Part shown: piece by piece, positions 1 to 11,154 of the stretch
How the letters are laid out: each line of letters begins with the position of its first letter
Position numbering within the stretch: position 1 is the stretch's first letter
Notes under the pieces: generated by a model
Told to the model about the DNA's origin: nothing
Seen by the model: the letters and a program-made list of their open reading frames with translations, nothing else
Database searches by the model: none
Assembly (NCBI GenBank): GCA_020796225.1
Contig: CM036755.1
Location: 63,374,652 to 63,438,651, forward strand
Origin: Arion vulgaris
Taxonomy: Eukaryota > Mollusca > Gastropoda > Stylommatophora > Arionidae
Length of the DNA: 64,000 bases
Direction of reading: 5' to 3'
Position numbers and translations under genes: made by a program

Positions 1-6
1 ATTTAC

Positions 7-309
7 CTGTAACCGGAGCCAGGTGAATGGAAATTCTGATCTCAACTGTACTGTCAATGTTTGTAAATTTAAATCTTTATTGCATCCATTATTTCTGCGA
101 TTCCTCATCCAATTTGAAGCGTTACTAGTAGCAACTAAATCTACATACTGACATCCTGGACCAAACCAACCTTCACTACAAAGACCATTAGGACATATTC
201 CATCAGAGTTACAAGTGCCGTTCATACAACGACATTTATATTGTTTCATTGACCCAAACCATCCAGGATCGTTACCTTGACCTTGTACATTCTGATACCA
301 TATTAGGTA
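7..309 (-). CDS. Internal exon: EGF-like repeat leading into a galactose-binding-like domain (partial gene)
   Basis: Seen: read on the minus strand, 303 bases (exactly 101 codons) stay open between an AG acceptor at 310-311 and a GTAAAT donor at 1-6. The first 55 or so residues are cysteine- and glycine-rich with a CRCMNGTC...CPNGLCSEGWFGPGC spacing, which is an EGF/laminin-type module. QYVDLVATSNAS and a downstream WMRNRR/CNKDL stretch ending FPFTWLRLQ follow, resembling the start of an F5/8-type (fucolectin-like) galactose-binding domain. Known: this EGF-to-lectin arrangement occurs in large extracellular or single-pass receptor proteins of molluscs (MEGF-like and receptor phosphatase-like). 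Inference: a middle exon of a secreted or membrane protein, with the rest of the gene outside the window on both sides. No frameshift is needed, unlike the receptor exons further right. The product name is not certain. Confidence 0.68.
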
Positions 310-1486
310 CTAATCATCGTCCATATTAGTAGACGAGTTATAGTTATGTTTGATATAAATCTCACAGACATATCTCTTGTTGGATTATTGCAATCAAAAT
401 CTAATGAAGTTATATCTTTTATATTTATATATTTTAACACTGTAAACTTCCTAAGTCTTACAGTGTCATATATGATCTGTACTTAAATACTGCTGTATTT
501 TTCATGTATTCCTTATTACTGTAAACTTTTTTTTCTGATAGTCTCATTAATCATGTATGATTCAGATTTACTTCACCTTTCATGCATATCTTAACTCAAG
601 TTAATGTAGATAACCACTTTAGTGATGTACAAATGTGTTCCAAAGTCGTCATTAGTCGTTATAGCGTCTTGTTACACACAACACTTTCTACTTACTTTCT
701 GAACAAGTTTCGAAGCTTTTATGTGTAGCTATAAATGGTCAAATAAAGAGTAGTACTAATAAAGAGTAGTGCTCTTTTCTTCTTCCGTTACATCTAATAT
801 TTATTTTTGTAGAAAATTTAGTTACTGTATTTCTCACTTATTTTATTACCTTTTTTCTTTTTAAAGTTTCACATTATGATTGTTATATTTGTCATATAAT
901 TGTGTATAAAATTAGTGTATTACTGCAGATATATTAAACATAAAACGTCTGAGCACAATTGTATTGTGTTATCATATTATCAAAACAATTGCAGTCAGAA
1001 CTGTGTAATATTAATGGTTTGGACAGAGTTAAAACTGTAAACTTTATAGACTTAAGTGTATCACATCAGCTGTGTATCTCAATGTTATTGCAACATGTAA
1101 CTAGTAATTTCATTGAAAAGTAGTTTCATATTCTCATGTCTAAACTGATCTCTGTTTGCTGTGACTTAAAACGTTGAATATTTGCAGTCGTAGTGTGATG
1201 TCATACAAGAGTTATATCACTTGATTCCTTCAGATGTGACTAAATAACGAAAGTTTTAATAAACTTGTTGAATTATATACATTGTCATACTAAAGCACTG
1301 TTATACTATATCAATGTCTATCTTGATCTCTTTAAGAATTATGAAACATGAAGTAGAGTTTCATTGATAGATTTGTAGCAGGTCTACATGTATGGCTGGT
1401 GTCTTACAGTATTTCTGTCATGTCTTGTTTCTGTGGAGTAAATATGTAGAGAAACATTAATGAAACGTTCGTACAATGATTAATGT
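310..1486. other. AT-rich non-coding stretch
   Basis: No ORF, tRNA or recognisable transposon is seen. It is probably intron or flank of the EGF-type gene, whose upstream exon should lie to the right on the minus strand but was not found. Confidence 0.6.
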
Positions 1487-1586
1487 TTTAAGAATATGCG
1501 TTGTAGATAAATTTGAATTAGAGTATTCAATGTGTGCATTGTAGATAAGTTTGAATTAGAGTATTCAATGTGTGCATTGTATAAGA
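1487..1586. repeat. 38-bp minisatellite, left portion
   Basis: About two and a half copies of a unit containing TAGATAAGTTTGAATTAGAG and TATTCAATGTGTGCATTG. The same array resumes at 3869, so it has been split by the retroelement stack between. Confidence 0.8.
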
Positions 1587-1631
1587 GCTTAAGAACCAGG
1601 AAGTAAGAGACAGATTTGCAGTCACAGTATC

Positions 1632-1881
1632 GCCCGAGTTCTTACCGGGGCCCAATTTTTGGATGTTAAGAATAGAACTACTGTTACCTGCCACGCATGT
1701 TGTAAGAGGCGACTAAGGAGGTTTGGCTGAAATCGGATGCATGTGTTCTAATCGTGTAAAGTCTATGCGTTTAGGGGCCTACCAAACCAATGTGCAACGT
1801 ATACACGTTCTTGGCAAAGATCAAACGTCACAAAGAAGAATGAAAATTGGTGGTAAAGAACGAAAGCAAAGGAAGAAGAAG
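1632..1881 (+). mobile_element. SINE-1 inserted in LINE-A with a 12-bp target duplication
   Basis: The element starts with GCCCGAGTTCTTACCGGGGC, contains the core GTTGTAAGAGGCGACT and ends in GAAGAAG. AGTCACAGTATC flanks it perfectly at 1620-1631 and 1882-1893. Removing it restores the LINE-A reading frame. Confidence 0.9.
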
Positions 1882-2601
1882 AGTCACAGTATCAAACAAG
1901 CTGGTAGATGATATGAGCATTGAAGAACATTGGCAACAGATACAAGATATGTGGAAGGATACATGCTCAGAGGTTTTGGGAGATAAGGAGCGGAAAAACA
2001 AAGATTGGATAACAATAGATACCTTTAATCTGAACAAAGAAAGTAAAAACAGGAAAGCAGATCTAAACAGATGCACAAATAGAGGTGCTAAAACCTACAA
2101 GGTATATTGGGAAATCAACAAAAGGTTAAACAAAACATAAGAAGGGATAAAATAAAATATATAGATGAGTTGGCAGGTGAAACAGAAGAAGCAGCAGAAA
2201 ACCGAAATAGAAGTTACCTGTATAATAATCACACGGAAGTTAACAGTAAAATACAAACGATCAAGTGGCCTTATAAAAGACAAGAGAGGCAAAATAATTA
2301 GCAACACTAAAGAACAAATGAAGAGATGGAAAGAACATTTTGAAGAACTGCCAAAACGACAAGTCACACCAGAAATAGAGCCGGTCTGACGATTTTGCAG
2401 ACGATCTGGCATTGCTGTCCCACAATCACGCACAGATTAAAGATAAAATGAATACCCAAAATAATAAGTCTGAGCAGCTAGGTTTGAAAATACAAAGGGG
2501 AAAGACCAAGGTCTTGAGAATAAATGCAGTAAATGTAAACCAGATTATGCTTGAGGAAACAGCTCTACAAGATGTATAATCATACATATACCTTGGTAAC
2601 A

Positions 2602-3274
2602 CGTTATATAGACGTTTTGATCTACACTGATGGATCAGTAGTTCGTCACGAAAAGTCTGCATGGGCCTTCTGCAAGCTCATGTGGCAGAATGGTCAAGGA
2701 AGCCAGTGGTGCATTCAGTATGACAACAAGCAGCATGACAATGGAGGTACTGGCGGTGACCAATGCACTACTCTGGCTAGAGTCATAAAACTACACTCAT
2801 GCGTGCATTCTGAGTGACTCATTGAGTATGATCCGAAAGGTGGAGGCCGGTTCGGTGCGCAGGCAATGGACTGAATCACTGCTGGCGTCAACAATTTGCA
2901 GAATTACACTTGTCTTTGTTCCGGGGCAACAGGTGTCGTTGGCAATGAGAGAACGGACAGGCTGGCTGGCTCTGCCGCTATATCAGACTGCCAGCCAATG
3001 GACAGAGCTGACATCGTGAACGTCTCATAGAGCGTGGCCGCAGAGAAGATCTTCATCTAAACCAATCCACGTCAACTACTAGATTGCGAGAACTGGGTTT
3101 GAAGATTGGTGTGGCAAGAAAAGAACGGTACAACAGGTATACCAGTAGGTTCATCAATCAAAATAGAACTGGTACGGTCAGTCGATGGACGCTGTTGGAG
3201 ATATTGTGAAGGAGATCGGAGCACCCATGGACATGTCCGAAGTGCAATGAAGATATTCCACACTGAAACTGAAA
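2602..3274 (+). mobile_element. LINE-G 3' end (RNase H and CPKC finger) inserted in LINE-A
   Basis: Seen: YTDGSVVR (start of RNase H), then SMIRKVEAG, a FVPG...RERTGWLALP stretch (late RNase H region), LRELGLKIGVAR and a terminal WTCPKCNED finger. CCTTGGTAACA occurs at 2591-2601 and 3275-3285, an 11-bp target-site duplication. Excision restores YLGN-NIAIERGTN of LINE-A. This is a 5'-truncated I/Jockey-like copy broken by frameshifts. Confidence 0.85.
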
Positions 3275-3868
3275 CCTTGGTAACAACATAGCCATAGAAA
3301 GAGGAACAAACAAATATGCCAAGATAATAATACAAAAGCAAGGGAAACTTTATTGAATTGAGTAAGATATGGAAGTCCCATGAGATCAAAACAAACACAA
3401 AGCTGAGAATCTTTCAATCAATTGTGAAGTCAGTGCTGTTCTTTGGCTCGGAATCATGGAAGACAACAAAATAAACCTACAGAAAACTGCAGACCTTCGT
3501 AAATGGATGTTTACGTAGAAAAGAGGAACTGAGATGGTATGATAAGATTACAAACGAGAAACTCAGAGACAGAACTAAGCAGATACCAGTGAAGAAAGAG
3601 CTCAGGAAGAGACTCTGGCGATGGGTAGGACATACACTGAGACGACCCGACCGGAAGCATTACCAGACAGGCACTGTTTTGCAACCTGCAGGAAAGAAGA
3701 GTAGGGAAAGGCCTAGACAGACCTGGAGAAGAGAGCGGAAGGTTGATATTAAAAGGATAGGTAAAACATGGAAAGAGTTGGGAGGGATGGCAAGAGAGAG
3801 CAAGAGCTGGAAGAAGTTTGTTGAAGACCTGTGCACCGATGGGAGTTGAAAGACGAAGAAGAAGAAGA

Positions 3869-4080
3869 GTATTCAGTGTATTATTTGTAGATATGTCTGC
3901 ATTAGAGTATTAAATGTGTACATTTAGTTAAGTTTGATTTATAGTATTTAAGGTGTGTATCGTAGATAAGTTTGAATTAGAATATTCAATTTTGTACATT
4001 ATAGATTACCTGGAATTTCAGTATTCAATGTGTGCATTGTAGATAAGTTTGAATTTCAGTATTTAAGGTGTGCACTGGTT
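3869..4080. repeat. 38-bp minisatellite, right portion
   Basis: Five or so diverged copies of the unit seen at 1487-1586. Confidence 0.8.
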
Positions 4081-4082
4081 TA

Positions 4083-4122
4083 TAAAATATATTATATTAT
4101 ATATTATATATATATTATAAAT
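4083..4122. repeat. (TA)n-rich microsatellite
   Basis: Nearly pure TA/TATT run. Confidence 0.8.
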
Positions 4123-4147
4123 TTCACTCGTCTCCATCTGGAGTAAG

Positions 4148-4440
4148 AAAGCCGCAGTAGCGTAGTTGTTAATGAACTCACTACTTAAGTGTGTGGTCCG
4201 GAGTCAATTCCACAGTGTGTGTGAAATAGTGTTCCAATGGTAACTGCTTTCAGGTCAACACATCCTCAATATAGTACAAAGAAAAGCACTGGGAAGTAAA
4301 AGAGGCCTGCGGAATGTTGACCACCACGTTCCCTATCGTGTGCCGATATTTAAAACAAAATACGAGCCTAAGACCATATTCCCCAACATACACCAATCTA
4401 CGGAAAAGGTTTTCTTTTTATACTTTACGTGTGGGGTAGG
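4148..4440 (+). mobile_element. Possible tRNA-derived SINE, single copy in the window
   Basis: 4150-4215 resembles a tRNA: an A-box-like AGTAGCGTAGTTGTTAATG, a stem around a TTAA loop and a B-box-like GGAGTCAATTCC. About 220 bases without coding potential follow. No second copy was found here, so the SINE call is tentative. Confidence 0.4.
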
Positions 4441-4900
4441 CAATGTGTGAGATTTATCAACCAGGTATGCTCTATGTAGTTTCAGTATGTCCTGATGCTA
4501 AAACTTGAGAATATTTCTCTACTGGTGACATAGTTGAATTTAATAGCGGCGAACTACACATTTGTAAAACAACATCCACTAAACAATATAATTTTGTGGT
4601 GCAATGAAGTTAGTTTAATTTTTGGATTTTACGAAGACATTTCGAGTTCTTGTTCATAGAGATGCTGTTTCATTAAATTACTTAATGCTTGTCATAAACG
4701 TTAGAGAATTCACAGAATGAATGTTGTTGGTAAGATTTTGGTGCTATTGTCAGTCTAACTATGAATGTGTATTTATCTGCATGTATGTGTTGTGTTGTTG
4801 TATGTCATGTGGTCCCTACAGTAGAAACAAATCATTTCAAACTTCATTCGTCGAATTTGTGTCTTATTCACCGTTAATTACATAATATTGAGTTTGTACA
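4441..4900. other. Non-coding, nothing recognised
   Basis: AT-rich sequence without ORF or repeat signal, lying between the putative SINE and a LINE-E remnant. Confidence 0.5.
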
Positions 4901-5818
4901 GATTGGACAGTTTTCTTTGAATTTGAGTTTCTCCAAGATAAATCCATTTATTCTCTTCTCTGTCCATGTTATACGGACGAATCACATGTAACACATATAT
5001 TCAAAAGCACAAAATTGCTTGTCTACTAACTTGCTAAATGTCCATACTTCACAATTGTATGTTGCCAATGAGAATATAATTGCTCTTAGTTTTCGAATCT
5101 TTCATTTCCTATCAGTTCCATTCTATACTGTTTTTAGTTATGTTTTTGTAAGTCTATGTTTGTTCTTTGTTTAATTGCCTTCGTCCATCTCCATCTCTAG
5201 TTAGCTGTAAACCGAGATGTCCACAACTGTTAACATTTTCTATTTTCTTTCCGCTGATAAAAATATCATTTGTCATGCTTGTTTTATCAGTTGTCATTTA
5301 AAAATGTTTTTGCTACATTGTGATATAAATGTAGTTTTTCTCTTTTCTCTTGCACTTTCATTTTATTTTCTCAATGACGTTTTGTGATGTTGGCAGTAAC
5401 ACTGTGTCATCAAAAAAGTTACATGCATATCCTTTAAAGGACTTTGCGAATCAACCCCAGATTTTTAACGCTGTTTGTGATTTTTCTAGGCTTTATTACG
5501 TTCATTAGTTTGCCATTGCTTTCCGAACGGGTGGTGCCATTGTCCTTTTGTAAAAATCCACGCAAAACAATTTCCAATCAAACTTTCCGCAGCGTAATCG
5601 AACTCAGAACGTCGGTGTTAATAGACCGAGCCACTATCCCCTAGGACACAGACGCCACACTGTGTCGTCAACATATCTTAATTCAGATATTTCTCTTGCT
5701 ACTAATACAAAAGTATAGTATAGTTCTCTTCCACTGTCTTCTGTGATAGTTCTCATGATGTTTTCTATGTATATGTTAAACATACAAAGTGACATAACGC
5801 AACCTTGTCTGACTCCTT
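4901..5818 (-). mobile_element. LINE-E-like reverse transcriptase remnant
   Basis: Minus-strand reading, with shifts, gives GVRQGCVMSLCMFNIYIENI (RT motif B), then RYVDDTVLLPTSQN (motif C, YVDD in place of YADD), and further on a VAMYGCEVWT-like stretch. It is interrupted by a SINE at 5413-5656. It abuts a plus-strand LINE-C piece. Confidence 0.72.
5413..5656 (-). mobile_element. SINE-N, tRNA-derived, inserted in the LINE-E motif C region
   Basis: The minus strand starts GTGGCGTCTGTG, has an A-box-like GATAGTGGCTCGG and a B-box-like GTTCGATTACGC, then a 170-base body. It is flanked by ACACTGTGTCATCA (5399-5412) and ACACTGTGTCGTCA (5657-5670), a 14-bp target duplication with one mismatch. A relative lies at 12407-12634. 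Confidence 0.85.
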
Positions 5819-5849
5819 GCTTTTATGTGAAGCAAATCTGATGTGATTT

Positions 5850-8075
5850 TGAGCTTAGTGAACATCATTGGGGAGGAGTACAACATGAAAATAAATATAA
5901 TAAAGACAGAGACAATGGCAAAAAGTAGACAACCAGAAAGCCTTACAATAAAACTCCAGAACGTAGACATAAAACAAACAATATAGGCCAAATAGGAGCA
6001 ATTTTTACAGCAGATGGAAGTATCGATAGCGAAATCAGCAATCGTTGCACAAAGGCTAACCAAGTACTGGGACAGTTAACACCACTGTTGTCACATAAAG
6101 AGCTACCACTAACAACTGTCAGCCATTAAATCTCTTAAGAATAACAAGGCACCAGGGAATGATATCTTAAACGTAGAACTATTCAAAATAGACCCAGAAC
6201 TTGCAGCTAATATATTGCAACCCTTGTTTACTACTATATGGAATGCCCAAATAATACCTGATGCATGGAACAGAGGAGTCATCACCAAGATACCCAAAAA
6301 GGGCTCCCTTGCCGATTGTAATAATTGGCGTCGAATAACACTGCTTTCTGTCAAGTAAAATCTTAGCAAAATCATCGTACAACGCATTACTGATGCTGTG
6401 GATAAGAAACTGAGAAAGGAACAAGCAGGATTTCGCAGAGGACGGAGCTTATAGGCCAAATATTTGCTCTTAGAAATATCATAGAGCAATGCACAGAATG
6501 GCAAAGAAAACTCTATATCAACTTTGTAGACTTTGAAAAAGCTTTTGATAGCATACACCGCGAAAGTCTATGGCGTATCCTAAGATGGTATGGAGTCCCA
6601 CTGTGTTTTATAAATATTATAAAGAGCTGCTACAGCAAGTTTGCATGCAGTGTTGAAACCTCAGAGCTAAAGTTTGAAGTCAAAACAGGCGTGCGACAAG
6701 GATGTGTTATGTCAGCCCTATTATTCAACACTGTCATAGATTGGTTGATGCGTAAAACAACGGAAGATAAGGCAAGAGGTATTAGATGGACGCTCACATC
6801 CACTCTGGAAGACCTAGATTTTGCAGATGACATCGCACTCCTATCTTATACACATAGAGATATCCAGGAAAAGACCTGCCTCCTTAACCAGTACAGTGAG
6901 ATGGTTGGGCTGAAAATAAATCAGAAGAAAACTGAAGTAATGACCCTGAACATAGCAACCCAAGCACCAGTCAAACTAGAAGGTAAAACCTCCGAGATAC
7001 AACCGCTTTCACATACCTTGGAAGTGTTATTAGCAATGAAGGAGGCGCTGGATCTGACATTAAAAACAGACTGAGTAAGGCACGAAGTGCATTCACGACC
7101 CTTCAGACCGCCTTGAAATCTGCCCAATACAGCATCAGAACCAAGACTAGTATCTATAACAGCTGTGTGCTGTCAACATTGCTGTACGGATCGGAATGCT
7201 GGAGAATGACAGAACAGGATATGTCCAGACTCTCCACCTTTAATACAACTTGTCTGCGAAAAATCTTACGCGTGTACTGACCGACTAATATTTCGAACCA
7301 AGAATTGTTTGCACGATGCCAACAAGAGAATATGGGCACTATCATCCGAAGACGACGCTGGAGATGGATTGGACATGTGATGCGCATGGAGACTGGCTCC
7401 GACACGAAAACTGCACTGAGATGGACTCCAGAGGGTAGGCGAAAGCGTGGAAAACCCAAGACGACCTGGAGGAGAACGATAGAGCAAGAACTGAAAGAAA
7501 TGAATCATATCTGGAACACAATACAGAGGAAGGCCATGAACAGTGAAGAATGGTATGCGTTTGTTGCTGCCCTAAACGCCAAGGGCGTAACAGGCTAAAG
7601 AGCGAACAACTGAAACAAATCTCATAAGAACGATTTTCTGGTCAACACTATGTTACCAGTGTCAAACATGGCCAATAACAGCAGCTAATGAGCGAAAAAT
7701 CATAACGACAAAGATGAGGTATCTTAGAAGAGCAGCAGGTGTAACAATAAGAGACAAAATTAGAAATGAAGAAATCAGAAAGAGACGATGTGAAACCAGC
7801 CATGCAATTCATAAAAGAACAACATATTAAATGGTTTGGACACCTGACCAGAATGCCATTGTATCGCCTACCACATAGAGCCACACAGAAAAAGTATAAT
7901 GAGTACAAAGCAAGAGGAAGACCACGCAAAGATGGAGCGACGGCATCAAGAACAGCCTTACGAACATGAATATCAGCTTACAAAGTGCCTTAAAAAGCAC
8001 ACACAAGATCACTACGTTTCACCCCAACACTTCTATAAAGAAGTAAATGGTGGAAGAGAAGAAGAAGAAGAAATC
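5850..8075 (+). mobile_element. LINE-C 3' half, split by a LINE-B insertion
   Basis: Left part (5850-6118): EEYNMKINIIKTETMAKS, IGAIFTADGSIDSEISNRCT and KANQVLGQL. Right part (7613-8075): CYQCQTWPITAANERKIITT, a RRAAGVTIRDKIRNEEIRKR stretch and QHIKWFGHLTRMPLYRLP, with a (GAA)n tail. The undisturbed family copy at 60600-61140 confirms that the two halves were once contiguous. Upstream RT motifs A and B are absent (5' truncation). Confidence 0.87.
6119..7604 (+). mobile_element. LINE-B, 5'-truncated copy with most of the reverse transcriptase
   Basis: Seen in order: a KAPGNDILNVELFK stretch (RT N-terminus), IPKKGSLADCNNWRRITLLS, EQAGFRRGRS, NFVDFEKAFDSIHRESLW (motif A), VKTGVRQGCVMSALLFNTVI (motif B), LDFADDIALLSYTHRDIQ (motif C, FADD) and LKINQKKTEVM (motif D). 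Then come LLYGSECWRMTEQD, CLRKILRVYWP, RRRRWRWIGHVMRM and a WRRTIEQELKEM C-terminus ending GVTG. One or two frameshifts and a stop near 6355 break it. AACAACTG at 6111-6118 and 7605-7612 is the target duplication. There is almost no 3' UTR. It is the best-preserved RT core in the window, but the endonuclease is missing. Confidence 0.93.
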
Positions 8076-8146
8076 TCATGTATCTTCGCACATTCTTACA
8101 TCCGCCATTTGATCTCTACACATTTATTTATGATTTATATTAAATG

Positions 8147-8232
8147 TAATTGTCCGAGTGGTTACCGGGGCCCAAATTTGGGGTGTAAAGAATAGAACCA
8201 CTGTTACCTGCCACACATGTCGTAAGAGGCGA
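8147..8232 (+). mobile_element. SINE-1 head fragment
   Basis: CCGAGTGGTTACCGGGGCCC through the core ending CGTAAGAGGCGA, then an abrupt switch to LINE-D. The rest of the SINE is not found after LINE-D. Confidence 0.8.
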
Positions 8233-10350
8233 GTTACAGACCAATAAGCCTCCTAAGCTGCACGGGCAAGCTTATGGAACGCATGGTGAACAAACGGTTA
8301 TCTTGACACTTGGAAAGCAAAGGGCTGCTTATGGCACAACATCTATCACAGAGGATCAAGTAACGTACATTGTCCAGGAAATCGAGGATGGTTTCCAAGA
8401 AAAGAAACAGACACTGGCGGTCTTCGTAGATATGGAGAAGGCATTTGACACAGTCTGGAAAGAAGGCTTAAACTGAAACTCCTCACTCTCGGCGTAAAGG
8501 GAAGAATGTACAATTGGCTTGATAGATACCTAGAGAACAGAACAGCAAGAGTTCAGGGGTACAAAAGCATGAAGGCCACACTGGAGCAAGGAGTCCCCCA
8601 AGGAGGAGTGCTCTCACCGACTCTCTTTCTAATCTTCGTCAATGACATTGCAACATGCCTCCCAGAACGAGTACACTCTGTCATGTATGCCGACGACTTG
8701 GCAATATGGGCGCGAGAAGAGTCAATGCCCACAGCAGAAAATCGACTGCAAGCTACGTTAAATAACATTGAAGTGTGGTCAGCAAAGTGGACTATGAAAA
8801 TAAATCCTTCAAAGACCACTTACACTGTGTTCTCCCAGAACAACAAGGATTACAAGATAACGCTTAAAGTCAATGGGCAGAACCTTCCGGAGAGCAAAAC
8901 CCCAACGTACCTAGGAGTCACACTCGACAGAAAGCTGACTTGGTGCACCCAGATCGAAAATGCTAAAATGGCAAAAGCGAGGCCATAGGCTAACAATGAT
9001 GCGTAAACTCGCAGGTTCCACATGGGGAGCAAACGTCAGAATTCTCAAGACACTTTACTCTGGTAGAGTGCGGCCGATCCTAGAGTACGGTATAGCAGCG
9101 TGGAGCAATGCATCTAACAAGCAATTTGCAAAAGTGAGCAGCAGTCAAAACCGGGCCTTACGCATCATCACTGGAGCCATGAAGTCCACGCCCATCAATG
9201 CGATGGAGACAATCACCGGCATCCAACCAATGACTGACCGAAGGGACAAAAAGTATTAGTACTTGCGGAAAAACTCAAACGGCTCGAATCTCATCCAATG
9301 CATGAAATAATGTATGAATTCGGAAAGTGGAGAATACAGAGATCTAACTTCGTTAGAATCTCTAAGGCACTGACCATAGACCATCCAGTCCTCTCCAAAT
9401 GTACAGCCAAACCAATCCCGGCAATCGACAAGTGCCCGCCATGGAAAAACCAAAATGCCAGAACTAAGGAATCAATCCCAGGCATACTGAACAAAAGAGC
9501 AAAAAACCTAGAGAGAAAAATCGCAACAGAAGAGTACATAGAATCAGAGTACCCTGAAATGAGTGGACGCACGTCTACACGGACGGATCGACAAATAACG
9601 CAATAAGCGATGGCGGAGGAGGAATAGTGCTTAAAATCTCAAAGAAAATCACGGTCAAGAAAGCGATTGCCACAGGCAAATACTCGAATAACTACCGAGC
9701 AGAGGCAGAGGCAATCAAAGAGGCGGCCGAAATGATCTTGGAGAGAAGAAGCACTTCACGCAACAGGTCGTGATATTCACCGATGCTCTATCGGTCATCA
9801 CGGCACTCAAATGCGTTGGCAAACTGAGATGAATGAGCTCAAACGTCCCTCTCGAACTAACGAGTTCACTCAAACGCACCGTCATCCAGTGGATACCCTC
9901 ACACTGCAACGTTAGGGAAACGAAGCAGCCGACAAGCTAGCCAAAGAGGGCGGGCGACTACCCCAGACTGATCTCGAGATCAGTTATGAGGAAGTCAAAA
10001 CAACCATCGGTTCGCACTATAGAAGCAAATGGGCAAAAGACCACCTCAGTACACAGACAGTGACGGATACTATGGTCTCTCTCGAAGTGAACAAGTTGCC
10101 ATACTTTGCCTCCGTACCGGACACAACAAGCTCAGAGCCACATGTTCCATAAATTTAAAATTGGCAAACTAGCCTGTCCCCTGCAAAATGGCAGACATGA
10201 AGGCAGAACATGTCTTGCAAGACTGTCAACGGTTAGCAGGTATAAGGAAAGAGTCATGGCATTAACACACAGAGTCATGAAAAGCTGTACGGAGGAACGA
10301 AGTCCCTAAAAACAACAGTAAAATTCATGATAAAAGTTGGTCCATCAGTC
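8233..10350 (+). mobile_element. LINE-D, I-like element: reverse transcriptase followed by RNase H
   Basis: Seen with frame changes: YRPISLLSCTGKLMERMVNK, a FVDMEKAFDTVWKEGL stretch (motif A), LEQGVPQGGVLSPTLFLIFV (motif B), VMYADDLAIWAREE (motif C), INPSKTTYTVFS (motif D) and LGVTLDRKLTW. A thumb/connection region (YSGRVRPILEYGIAAWSNAS, QNRALRIITGA) follows. RNase H comes next: VYTDGSTNNAISDGGGGIVL, YRAEAEAIKEAA, VIFTDALSVITALKC and IQWIPSHCN...NEAADKLAKEG, with its acidic D/E/D residues in recognisable places. The last part reads RTGHNKLRAHMFHKFKI. Known: RT plus RNase H order is typical of I-group LINEs. Several indels make it inactive, and the 5' half (ORF1, endonuclease) is missing. Confidence 0.92.
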
Positions 10351-11154
10351 TAGGCCGGGAACGTAAGAGAGAGAGATAATATCATGAAAATTGACATAAT
10401 CCATGGAAGTGGATACAAACAGAGGATGAGAGAAAGGAAGAGAGAGTGAAAGAGAGAGAGAGAGAGAATTGTGGATAACCTACGTCAGTGTACCTACAGG
10501 GACAAATTTAAACTTACGATTTGATAGTCAAACCCTTAAGATAGAAGTTTGTGAAGATCCATGTTTGCTTGCTCATGCCAACATGGTACATGATGATGAT
10601 GTGATCAATGATAACAGAGATAATAACAACACAAATGTTATATAGTTGTTACTTACATCTTAATGTTTACTTTCAAACAGTTGTAGTATCAACCTGGTAT
10701 CTGTGTCTTCAGAAAATAATTTAACAATCTGGCACCATTCTTATTACTGGTGACAATAAAAGTAATGTTAGTAGCCGTGTCTCCATAGTCAGATAAATGA
10801 GAAGTAATGTTAAAATGTTGAGTTATTTATGGAAAATGAGTGTATAAAAAAATCACGAATGTAATCAGATTTGTATTTCTAACATCACAACGGCAATTAA
10901 ATATCTTGTATTGTGTGTGCTCTCTTTATTTGTATTAATAATCTACTGGACGTAAGACACAAAGTGTCACACTTGAGATTGTTGTTTCCAAATCTGGTTG
11001 TCTAGTTTAATACTTCCTGGTGACATTGTTTTTTAATTCTAACGTAATCTCGTGTAAATGCCATCAGTATATTTTTCCATGGATACCAGATATTAGTGTA
11101 GATGAGATCGAGTCTCTAGATCTATCGGAGACCGACGATAAATCGCAAAGTCCC
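10351..11154. other. Non-coding with a (GA)n run
   Basis: (GAGA)n near 10440-10468; otherwise AT-rich without gene or repeat signal. Confidence 0.6.

Larger units (their letters stand above)
1587..3868 (+). mobile_element. LINE-A, decayed RTE-like retrotransposon carrying two later insertions
   Basis: Seen: once the two inserts are skipped, the reading runs EVRDRFAVTVSNKLVDDMS, WKDTCSEVLG and KDWIT, the linker after the endonuclease in elements related to craniofacial-development-protein-2-like ORFs. A jump follows at about 2383 from the EHFEEL region straight to FADDLALLSH (RT motif C). The reverse-transcriptase core of roughly 300 codons is therefore deleted. The 3' part reads VKSVLFFGSESWKTTK, LRKRLWRWVGHTLRRP and a WRREREVDIKRIGKTWKEL C-terminus, ending in a (GAA)n tail at 3853-3868. 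The 5' end is truncated and sits in a minisatellite. It is non-functional because of stops, the deletion and the insertions. RTE-like placement rests on motifs from memory. Confidence 0.85.

Noticed and set aside
2551..3291. Single host RNase H gene
   Set aside because: It is bracketed by an 11-bp target duplication inside LINE-A and carries the LINE-G CPKC end.
5444..5644. 66-codon frame with a hydrophobic start, like a signal peptide
   Set aside because: It is the antisense of SINE-N; the second SINE-N copy does not keep the frame.
8506..9259. Host reverse-transcriptase or telomerase gene
   Set aside because: RT followed by RNase H with LINE-type motifs, indels and no introns: a dead LINE-D.
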